The position numbers and the translations under genes are program-made. From positions 1 through 15,100 of the forward strand of contig JACFNY010000013.1 in the NCBI GenBank assembly GCA_019454625.1: a stretch of DNA of 15,100 bases, in the 5' to 3' direction. Below, piece after piece: positions 8,431 to 15,100 of this stretch. The number at the start of each line of letters is the position of its first letter. Positions within the stretch are counted from its first letter, which is position 1. Under the pieces are notes generated by a model that worked only from the letters and a program-made list of their open reading frames with translations, had not been told where the DNA came from and did not search any database. Source of the DNA: Sphingomonadaceae bacterium (GTDB lineage: Bacteria; Pseudomonadota; Alphaproteobacteria; Sphingomonadales; Sphingomonadaceae).

Positions 8431-8459
8431 TGAATTAATATTCAATGAGTACATATTCA
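8431..8459 (-). promoter_or_regulatory. Operator A: tandem 14-bp palindromes upstream of the serine-hydrolase operon
   Basis: Two palindromes in tandem, read on the plus strand: TGAATTAATATTCA (8431-8444, perfect 5-bp arms) and TGAGTACATATTCA (8446-8459), with one A between them. The pair is AT-rich in an otherwise GC-rich window. It matches operator C upstream of the TonB receptor at 23 of 29 positions in the same orientation relative to the gene, and a single related palindrome lies upstream of tetR. Its near edge is 30 bases from the ATG at 8400. Repeated dyads beside a TetR gene are typical TetR-family operators; that this TetR binds here is inference. Confidence 0.8.
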
Positions 8460-8477
8460 TCGTCACCGCCCTGTCAA
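8448..8477 (-). promoter_or_regulatory. Promoter of the serine-hydrolase/ABC operon
   Basis: On the minus strand a perfect -35 hexamer TTGACA lies at 8477-8472. The -10 is less clear: TATGTA (8455-8450, spacing 16) or TGTACT (8453-8448, spacing 18). Both fall inside operator A, so a bound repressor would block RNA polymerase. The TTGACA sits 12 nt from the operator edge, almost the same geometry as at the TonB receptor promoter (13 nt), which supports both calls. Confidence 0.6.
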
Positions 8478-8501
8478 TTGAAATCGCTCAATCGAAATCG
8501 C
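8474..8501. repeat. Abutting 14-nt direct repeat in the divergent regulatory region
   Basis: TCAATTGAAATCGC (8474-8487) is followed immediately by TCAATCGAAATCGC (8488-8501), 13 of 14 bases identical, no spacer. It lies between the operators of the two divergent transcription units and overlaps the -35 hexamer of the hydrolase operon. It may be the binding site of a second regulator or simply a small duplication; I do not recognise the motif. Confidence 0.6.
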
Positions 8502-8531
8502 CGCCGCCGCAAGGCGCGCGATGAAATTCAT

Positions 8532-8545
8532 TGAACTCGTGTTCA
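8532..8545 (+). promoter_or_regulatory. Operator B: single palindrome upstream of tetR
   Basis: TGAACTCGTGTTCA has perfect 5-bp arms (TGAAC / GTTCA) around a 4-bp centre and aligns with the 14-bp units of operators A and C. A second unit at the tandem spacing (8517-8530) keeps only its right half (ATTCA), so this site is one full and one half palindrome. It lies 40 nt before the tetR start, suited to autoregulation. TTGAAC at 8531-8536 could serve as a poor -35 with a weak TAGCAA 17 nt on; I would not call that promoter with confidence. Confidence 0.65.
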
Positions 8546-8573
8546 ACCCTGACTAGCAAATCGTCGGCAATCC

Positions 8574-8579
8574 GGGGAG
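8574..8579 (+). promoter_or_regulatory. Ribosome binding site of tetR (decides the start)
   Basis: GGGGAG touches the first in-frame ATG (8580) but lies 6 nt before the second ATG at 8586. The second is therefore the likely start. Confidence 0.65.
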
Positions 8580-8585
8580 ATGGTG

Positions 8586-9281
8586 ATGACAGGGCGCAGC
8601 AAAACGCCGGCACGCAAGGCGCTGACGCGCAAGGAACAGGCGGTCGAAACGCGGGCGCGCCTGAAGGAAGCGACGATCCGCGTGCTCGGCCGCATCGGCT
8701 ACCGGCAGATGCGCATCGCCGACGTGACGCGCGAGGCGGGCGTCGCGGTCGGGCTGTTCTATCATTATTTCCCCGATCTGAAGGCCGTCACCAGCGAGGT
8801 GCTGTCCGACTACATGGCCGAGATGACCGCGAAGGCGCGCAAGGTGAGCCCCAGCGACGACCTGTTCGAGACGCTGCGCGAGCAATACAAGATCCTGATC
8901 GGCCATTTCGAGGAGCAGCCGGGCCTGATGCGCTGCATGTTGCAGGCGTCGGAGGATATTCCCGAGGTCGGCGAGATCTGGAAGGCGTCCATCCGTCAAT
9001 GGACGCACAGCTTCGCGCGGCGGCTGTCCGAAGCGCTCGGCCCGGAAAGGCTTGATCGCAAGACGAGCCTGCTCATGGCCTATTGTCTCGGCTCGATGTC
9101 GGACGGCGTCGTCCACGAATATTACGTGCAGCGGAATCCCGATCTTGCGGGCTGCGTGGATTCGCTGGACCAGCTTGCCGAGGCGCTGGCGACGCTCACA
9201 TACCGCGCCGTGTTCCTCGCCAATCCGCCGCGCGAAAAATTGGGCGCGGCGGCTGCAATCGCCGTCGCGCCCGCGAGATAA
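8586..9281 (+). CDS. TetR/AcrR-family transcriptional regulator
   Basis: Likely ligand-controlled repressor, 231 aa from ATG 8586. The N-terminal DNA-binding domain covers about residues 20-70, with the helix-turn-helix at about 43-62 (RIADVTREAGVAVGLFYHYF), matching the TetR_N pattern including the YHYF end of the recognition helix. The rest (about 75-231) is a mostly helical ligand-binding domain that I cannot assign to a specific ligand class. The start is set by GGGGAG 6 nt upstream; an ATG two codons earlier has no spacing for it. The gene is divergent from the serine-hydrolase operon and convergent with the TonB receptor gene (19 nt between stops). Related palindromes at its own promoter and at both neighbouring promoters suggest it represses all three units, released by the imported substrate or a breakdown product. 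That link is inferred, not shown. Confidence 0.92.
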   Translation: MTGRSKTPARKALTRKEQAVETRARLKEATIRVLGRIGYRQMRIADVTREAGVAVGLFYHYFPDLKAVTSEVLSDYMAEMTAKARKVSPSDDLFETLREQYKILIGHFEEQPGLMRCMLQASEDIPEVGEIWKASIRQWTHSFARRLSEALGPERLDRKTSLLMAYCLGSMSDGVVHEYYVQRNPDLAGCVDSLDQLAEALATLTYRAVFLANPPREKLGAAAAIAVAPAR

Positions 9282-9300
9282 GGATCACCGAAAGAGGCGT

Positions 9301-11415
<2,115 letters not shown>

Positions 11416-11436
11416 GAGTACCCCCTTTTATATGAT

Positions 11437-11465
11437 TGAATTAAAACTCATTGAGTTTGTATTCA
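11437..11465 (-). promoter_or_regulatory. Operator C: tandem 14-bp palindromes upstream of the TonB receptor
   Basis: Plus-strand units TGAATTAAAACTCA (11437-11450) and TGAGTTTGTATTCA (11452-11465) are separated by one T. The arrangement and 23 of 29 bases match operator A, including the first eight bases and the TGAGT / TATTCA halves. The near edge is 21 bases from the receptor ATG. It covers the -10 of the receptor promoter. The divergent small gene at 11532 might also feel a repressor bound here. Confidence 0.8.
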
Positions 11466-11484
11466 ACGAAATGGTGCATGTCAA
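11456..11484 (-). promoter_or_regulatory. Promoter of the TonB receptor gene
   Basis: On the minus strand, TTGACA (11484-11479) is followed after exactly 17 nt by TACAAA (11461-11456), a perfect -35 and a 4-of-6 -10 at ideal spacing. The -10 lies within the upstream half of operator C, so repression by steric block is expected. Confidence 0.65.
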
Positions 11485-11531
11485 CGCCGCTTTCGTTCGT
11501 CATCGGCGGCGCTCATGGGCTATGGGGAGGC

Positions 11532-11783
11532 ATGGACTTTCACGACCTCCTGTTCCGCTATTTCGGCAGCGCCGAGATCGACGGTCTGGCCCCCGCGGCG
11601 CTGGAAGCCGGGATCGAGCGGATGCGCGTCGATTTCGGCCTCGAAACGCACGCCGGGCGGCGCTTCGCGCTGTGGACGCTGATGTACATGCTGGGCGATG
11701 CGCCCGATCTCGACGCCTTCGAGGACGCGGAGGAGCGCGAGGCGGCGCGCCGGTTCATGGACCTCGCCGACGGCGCGGAGTAG
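11532..11783 (+). CDS. Small hypothetical protein (83 aa)
   Basis: Not assigned to a named family. The protein starts MDFHDLLFRYFG and ends ARRFMDLADGAE; it is acidic and probably all-helical, with a conserved-looking centre (GRRFALWTLMYMLGDAPDLDAF). It resembles short conserved hypothetical proteins I recall from sphingomonads, but this is memory rather than a search. ATG 11532 is chosen because the text upstream in the same frame overlaps the TonB operator and looks non-coding; GGGGAGG just before it (11524-11530) is a strong ribosome site but sits closer than usual. Earlier in-frame ATGs at 11451 and 11478 are less likely. No signal peptide or membrane helix. It is divergent from the TonB receptor and lies 76 nt before the MOSC fusion gene, so it could be co-transcribed with either side's control. 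Confidence 0.7.
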   Translation: MDFHDLLFRYFGSAEIDGLAPAALEAGIERMRVDFGLETHAGRRFALWTLMYMLGDAPDLDAFEDAEEREAARRFMDLADGAE

Positions 11784-11859
11784 CCGCGCTACCCGAACCG
11801 GCGGCCTATCACCCGGCGCGTCTGTTGTTGCCGTCCGGTGAGGCTCTATCCTTCTCCGC

Positions 11860-13566
11860 ATGGGGACGGAGCGCAAAGTGGTCGCCGTCAGCACGGCGAA
11901 ACCGGCGTGGCACGACGTGAGGGGACAGCGGACCTTCACCTCGATCGTGCGCGCGCCCGCGCCGGGCGCGCTCCGGTTCGGCCCCGGCGGCCCGGACGGC
12001 AACGAGACCGCCGTCCACACCGAGGCCGTGCTTGCCGCGCCCGCGGAACACTACGACACGTGGGCGGCGCGCTTCGGCGCCCGCCGCGCGGACTGGGACT
12101 GGTGCCGCTTCGGCGAGAACATCGTCGTCTCGGGCTTCGACGAGAACCGCCTGCGCGTCGGCGACATCGTCCGCATGGGCGAGGCGGTGTTCCGCGTCAC
12201 CTCGCCGCGCATCCCGTGCTTCAAGTTCGCGTGGCGGCTCGGGCAGCCCGACAGCGTGCTCGGCCCGATGATCGAAAGCGGCCATGTCGGCTTCTATCTC
12301 GCGGTCGAAACGCCCGGCCGGGTGTCGGCCGGAGATGTCGCCACGACCCTGTGCCCTGACCCGTCCGCTATCACGGTCGGCGACCTTTCCCGGCTCCTTG
12401 TCGCGCGCGATGCCGAACCGGCGGCGTTGCGCGCGCCGCTCGCCAACCCGTGGCTCGGCGCGCAGGCGCGCGGGATGCTCGCGAAGCGCATCGCCGGGCT
12501 CGAGGACATGGCGCGACTGAAGACCGGCCGCTGGAGCGGCTGGCGCCCGTTCCGCGTCGCGGAGATGCGCGTGGAGGCGAAGGACATCGCGTCTTTCCTG
12601 CTCGCGCCGCCGGACGAAGCTCCGCTCGCGCCGCCGCTTGCCGGGCAGTTCCTCACGGTGCGCCTCGGCAACCGCGACGATGCGCCGGTGCGGAGCTGGA
12701 CCCTCTCCGACCACGACGACGCGCCGGACCATTATCGCCTCACCGTGAAGCGCGTTGCGGGCGGGGCGGGGTCGGCGCTGCTCCACGAGATCGGCGCGCG
12801 CGGCGGCACGGTGTGGGCGCGACCTCCTGCCGGGCGCTTCACGCTGAAGCGCGACGGCTTCATGCGCGTCGTGCTGATCAGCGCAGGCATCGGCGTCACG
12901 CCGATGCTCGCGATGCTGAAGGCGCACCGGGCGCGGCAGGACGTGCCGCCGCCGCTCGTCTGGATCCACCAGGCGCGGAGCGGCGAAACGCACGCCTTCC
13001 CGGCGGCTGGACGCGAGGCGGCGCGCACCCACGTCTTCTACTCCGCACCGTGCGAGGGCGATGCAGGGCACGAGCCGGGGCATCTCACGCCGGAGCGGCT
13101 GCGCGACATCCTCGCGCCCGCCTACACGACCGCGCCGTTCGGCCGGGAGATCGAACTCGACGGGATTTTCAGCGACGTCTACATCTGCGGCCCCGCGCCG
13201 TTCGAGGCGATGGTGCGGGAAGCGCTCGCTGCGATGGGCGTTCCGCCGGGGCAGGTCCGGTCGGAATCGTTCGTGCCCGAAACCGCGGACGCCGCGCCGA
13301 CGATCGCGAAAGCGCGCGTGGACTTCGGCGGCGTCGTCGCCGAGTGGACGGAGGCCGCGAACCCGAGCCTCCTCGAACTCGCGGAAAGCGCGGGTCTCGC
13401 CCCTGCGTTCGGCTGCCGTTCGGGAAGCTGCGGCGCGTGCGAAAGCACGCTCGTCTCGGGCAGCGTCGAGCACGCGCCTTCACCGGCCATGCCGCTCGCG
13501 GCGGGGCGCATCCTGCTCTGCTGCGCGCGCCCGGCATCCGCCGGCGTGACCGTCGCTCTTGGCTGA
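11860..13566 (+). CDS. MOSC domain / flavin-NAD(P)H reductase / [2Fe-2S] ferredoxin fusion protein
   Basis: Probable self-contained molybdenum-cofactor reductase, 568 aa, no signal peptide. Residues about 8-165 form a YiiM-like MOSC domain with the likely Mo-ligand Cys120 in RIPCFKFAW. About 165-225 is a helical linker. About 226-330 is a flavin-binding barrel with RSWTLS (278-283) for the flavin; about 335-465 binds NAD(P)H, with GIGVTPM (343-349) and CGP (443-445). The C-terminus (about 484-568) is a plant-type [2Fe-2S] domain with Cys519, 524, 527 and 554 or 555. The reductase part has phthalate-dioxygenase-reductase order. Known MOSC proteins (YcbX, YiiM, mARC) reduce N-hydroxylated compounds, so electrons from NAD(P)H may serve that here; this is inference. 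GTG 11878 has GGAG 6 nt upstream and may be the true start rather than ATG 11860. The usual MOSC HGG motif reads HTE (53-55). Confidence 0.92.
   Translation: MGTERKVVAVSTAKPAWHDVRGQRTFTSIVRAPAPGALRFGPGGPDGNETAVHTEAVLAAPAEHYDTWAARFGARRADWDWCRFGENIVVSGFDENRLRVGDIVRMGEAVFRVTSPRIPCFKFAWRLGQPDSVLGPMIESGHVGFYLAVETPGRVSAGDVATTLCPDPSAITVGDLSRLLVARDAEPAALRAPLANPWLGAQARGMLAKRIAGLEDMARLKTGRWSGWRPFRVAEMRVEAKDIASFLLAPPDEAPLAPPLAGQFLTVRLGNRDDAPVRSWTLSDHDDAPDHYRLTVKRVAGGAGSALLHEIGARGGTVWARPPAGRFTLKRDGFMRVVLISAGIGVTPMLAMLKAHRARQDVPPPLVWIHQARSGETHAFPAAGREAARTHVFYSAPCEGDAGHEPGHLTPERLRDILAPAYTTAPFGREIELDGIFSDVYICGPAPFEAMVREALAAMGVPPGQVRSESFVPETADAAPTIAKARVDFGGVVAEWTEAANPSLLELAESAGLAPAFGCRSGSCGACESTLVSGSVEHAPSPAMPLAAGRILLCCARPASAGVTVALG
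11868..11871 (+). promoter_or_regulatory. Possible ribosome binding site for a GTG start of the MOSC fusion gene
   Basis: GGAG lies 6 nt before an in-frame GTG at 11878, whereas the ATG at 11860 has no good site at normal spacing. Starting at the GTG gives MVAVSTAKPAWHD, which matches where MOSC domains begin. The choice is open. Confidence 0.4.
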
Positions 13567-13582
13567 GCCGCCACTCCGATTT

Positions 13583-13617
13583 CGCCGCCGCTACCCGCTG
13601 CGGCCTTTGCGGCGGCG
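13583..13617 (+). terminator. Possible stem-loop between the MOSC fusion and amidohydrolase genes
   Basis: CGCCGCCGC (13583-13591) and GCGGCGGCG (13609-13617) are perfect 9-bp inverted arms around a 17-nt loop, in the 75-nt gap between the two genes. There is no T-run after it, and such triplet-rich GC arms arise easily in this DNA, so it may be a weak terminator, an mRNA-stabilising hairpin or chance. Apart from it the gap shows no clear promoter. Confidence 0.3.
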
Positions 13618-13641
13618 CGCAAGATACGGGAACCTGCATCC

Positions 13642-14862
13642 ATGACGCTCATCATCGAGAACGTGACGGTCTTCGACGGAGAGTCCGTGCTTGCCGGGGG
13701 CATGTCGATCGTCGTCGAAGGGGGTGCCATCCGCGAAGTCTCCGACCGGCCCGTGGCGGCGTCGGACGCGCGGCGCATCGACGGCGGCGGCCGTTTCGCC
13801 ATGCCCGGCCTCATCGACGCGCACTTCCATTGCTACGGTGCGGAGGCCAATCCGGCTGTCGTCGACAGGATGCCGCCGGGACTGCGCGCGCTCCACGCCC
13901 GCCGCATCATGGAGGATGCCCTCCAGCGCGGCTTCACCACGGTGCGCGACGCGGCGGGCGGCGATCACGTGCTCGCGGCGGGGCTCGCGAAAGGCCTCAT
14001 CGACGGCCCGCGCCTGTTCTATCCCGGCCTCGCGCTCAGCCAGACCGGCGGGCACGGCGACATGCGCGCGCCCGACCATTTCGAAGGCTGCGCCTGCGCC
14101 TATTGCGGCGCCATGTCGGTCGTCGTCGACGGACCCGAGGAGATGCGCAAGATGGTGCGCGAGCAGCTTCGCCGCGGCGCGCACCAGATCAAGCTGTTCG
14201 TCTCGGGCGGCGTGCTGTCGCCGAGCGACCCGATCTGGATGGACCAGTTCTGCGACGAGGAGATCCGCGTCGCCGTGGAGGAGGCCGCCACGCGCCGCGC
14301 CTACGTGATGGCGCACGCGCACACCAATGCCGCCGCGATCCGCTGCGTGAAGAACGGCGTGCGCTCGATTGAGCACGCGACGATGCTGGAGGCGGACGGC
14401 GTCGCTGCCATTGTCGAACACGGCGCCTATGCGGTGCCGACGCTCGCGATCATCGACGCGATCCGCGCCGTCGGCCCGGCGATGGGCCTGCCTGCGTCGG
14501 CGCTGGACAAGGTGCGCGAGGTGAGCGCGCACGCGGCGACCTCGCTCGACCGGCTGCATCGGGCGGGCGCGAAGATCGGTTTCGGCACCGATCTGCTCGG
14601 CTCCGTGATGGACCGCCAGTCGCGCGAGTTCGCGTTGCGCCGCGAGATCATGAGCCCTATCGCGATCCTGCGTTCCGCGACGTCGGTCAACGCGGCCTTG
14701 CTCGGGATGGAGGGGAAGCTGGGCACGATTGCGCATGGCGCGCTTGCCGACCTGCTGCTGGTCGACGGCAATCCGCTGGAGGACATCTCGATTCTCGAAC
14801 GCCACGACCGGATCGCGCTGATCGTCGCCGACGGCCGCATCCGCAGGAACGCCCTTGCCTGA
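13642..14862 (+). CDS. Metal-dependent amidohydrolase (Xaa-Pro dipeptidase/imidazolonepropionase-like)
   Basis: Probable hydrolase of amide or dipeptide-like bonds, 406 aa, full length, no signal peptide, so cytoplasmic. It shows the whole metal-site set of the amidohydrolase superfamily: HxH at 61-63 (GLIDAHFHCYG), the carboxylated-lysine position Lys184 (QIKLFVSGG), His225/His227 (MAHAHTN), His245 (SIEHATML) and Asp317 (GFGTDLLG). The small N- and C-terminal beta-sandwich parts are present (about 1-55 and 360-406, ending in GALADLLLVDGNPLEDI). SQTGGHGDMRAPDH and QIKLFVSGGVLSP are typical of the branch that includes the Xaa-Arg/Lys dipeptidases Cc2672 and Sgx9260; the exact substrate is not readable. 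A CxCxxC cluster (150-155) is a feature I recall from some relatives. The next gene overlaps by 8 nt, suggesting a shared substrate or product with that transporter. Confidence 0.92.
   Translation: MTLIIENVTVFDGESVLAGGMSIVVEGGAIREVSDRPVAASDARRIDGGGRFAMPGLIDAHFHCYGAEANPAVVDRMPPGLRALHARRIMEDALQRGFTTVRDAAGGDHVLAAGLAKGLIDGPRLFYPGLALSQTGGHGDMRAPDHFEGCACAYCGAMSVVVDGPEEMRKMVREQLRRGAHQIKLFVSGGVLSPSDPIWMDQFCDEEIRVAVEEAATRRAYVMAHAHTNAAAIRCVKNGVRSIEHATMLEADGVAAIVEHGAYAVPTLAIIDAIRAVGPAMGLPASALDKVREVSAHAATSLDRLHRAGAKIGFGTDLLGSVMDRQSREFALRREIMSPIAILRSATSVNAALLGMEGKLGTIAHGALADLLLVDGNPLEDISILERHDRIALIVADGRIRRNALA
14845..14849 (+). promoter_or_regulatory. Ribosome binding site supporting a TTG start
   Basis: AGGAA inside the end of the amidohydrolase gene lies 5 nt before the TTG at 14855. 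No ATG or GTG near the beginning of the next reading frame has comparable support. Confidence 0.6.
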
Positions 14863-15100
14863 GTCCGGACGGCAGAGCGCGGTCTTCAGTCTCGTCGCGG
14901 GCAACATCGCGGGGTTTTCGGGGACGACCGCGATCCCGCTCTGGCTTGCCGCGTCGGAGGCGAGAGGCGCGCTCGCGGGCCTCGTGGCGTCCGGCGAAAT
15001 GGCGCTCATCGGCCTCGGCACGCTCGGCGCGGCCGCAACGGCGGGCCGAATCGGCGCACGGCCGCTGTGCCTCGGCGCGGCGGGCGTCGCGGTCGCGGCC
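14855..15100 (+). CDS. Probable membrane transporter, MFS-type (partial, C-terminus off the right edge)
   Basis: The frame is open from TTG 14855 to the last base (82 codons), with no stop. The visible protein is strongly hydrophobic: a short polar start (PESGRQS), a first helix at about residues 9-33 (VFSLVAGNIAGFSGTTAIPLWLA), a short EARG turn, a second helix at about 38-58 and a third beginning near 67. An RIGARP segment between helices 2 and 3 fits the short basic loop there in major-facilitator transporters, which is why I favour MFS; another multi-spanning transporter remains possible. TTG is the likely start, given AGGAA 5 nt upstream and overlap of 8 nt with the amidohydrolase gene; the next in-frame ATG (14999) would cut off the first helix. 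Coupling to the amidohydrolase suggests export or import of its substrate or product. Confidence 0.65.
   Translation, partial: MPESGRQSAVFSLVAGNIAGFSGTTAIPLWLAASEARGALAGLVASGEMALIGLGTLGAAATAGRIGARPLCLGAAGVAVAA

Noticed and set aside
9282..9300. Shared terminator between the convergent tetR and TonB receptor genes
   Set aside because: Only 19 bases separate the stops and they contain no inverted repeat or T-run.
11784..11859. Gap between the small hypothetical gene and the MOSC fusion gene
   Set aside because: I see no convincing promoter, terminator or operator unit in these 76 bases.
13591..15021. Long minus-strand open frame (476 codons) opposite the amidohydrolase and transporter
   Set aside because: No domain seen; the plus-strand amidohydrolase has the complete metal-binding set.

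Overview
The window is GC-rich, gene-dense DNA with almost no intergenic space. The only AT-rich stretches are two short regulatory regions. The base composition, short-range operon overlaps, TonB-dependent receptor with a DEIVVTAQKR-type N-terminus, and gene style suggest an alphaproteobacterium, most likely of the order Sphingomonadales. This placement is inferred from sequence style only.

Layout. Positions 1-8400, minus strand: one tightly packed operon transcribed leftward. Its order is a membrane-anchored beta-lactamase-fold serine hydrolase, a CocE/NonD-type alpha/beta hydrolase, a MaoC-like hotdog protein, a family-5 lipoprotein substrate-binding protein, two Dpp/Opp-type permeases and an ATPase cut by the left edge. 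Junctions are 1-4 nt overlaps or a 4-nt gap, except one 30-nt gap before the MaoC gene. Positions 8401-8585: a divergent regulatory region. Positions 8586-9281, plus strand: a TetR-family regulator. Positions 9301-11415, minus strand: a TonB-dependent outer-membrane receptor converging on tetR. Positions 11532-11783, plus: a small hypothetical protein. Positions 11860-13566, plus: a MOSC / flavin-NAD reductase / [2Fe-2S] fusion protein. Positions 13642-14862, plus: a metal-dependent amidohydrolase. Positions 14855-15100, plus: the start of a hydrophobic, probably MFS-type transporter with a TTG start, running off the right edge.

The most interesting signal is a 14-bp imperfect palindrome (TGA-N8-TCA, consensus about TGARTWNRTAYTCA) that I find five times. 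It occurs as a tandem pair with a 1-nt spacer upstream of the serine-hydrolase operon (8431-8459), as the same tandem pair upstream of the TonB receptor (11437-11465; 23 of 29 bases identical to the first), and as a single copy upstream of tetR (8532-8545). Both tandem elements lie 12-13 nt downstream of a perfect TTGACA -35 hexamer and cover the -10 position. This ties the receptor, hydrolases and ABC importer into one local regulon, probably repressed by the TetR protein.

Working model (inference): a compound crosses the outer membrane through the TonB receptor. It may be cut or modified by the periplasmic serine hydrolase, then bound by the lipoprotein and imported by the Dpp-like ABC transporter. 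In the cytoplasm the CocE-type acyl hydrolase, possibly with the MaoC-like hydratase, would process it. The substrate is unknown; an acylated or ester/amide-linked peptide-like natural product or drug would fit the families. The right-hand genes (MOSC-reductase, amidohydrolase, transporter) carry no copy of the operator and may be unrelated.
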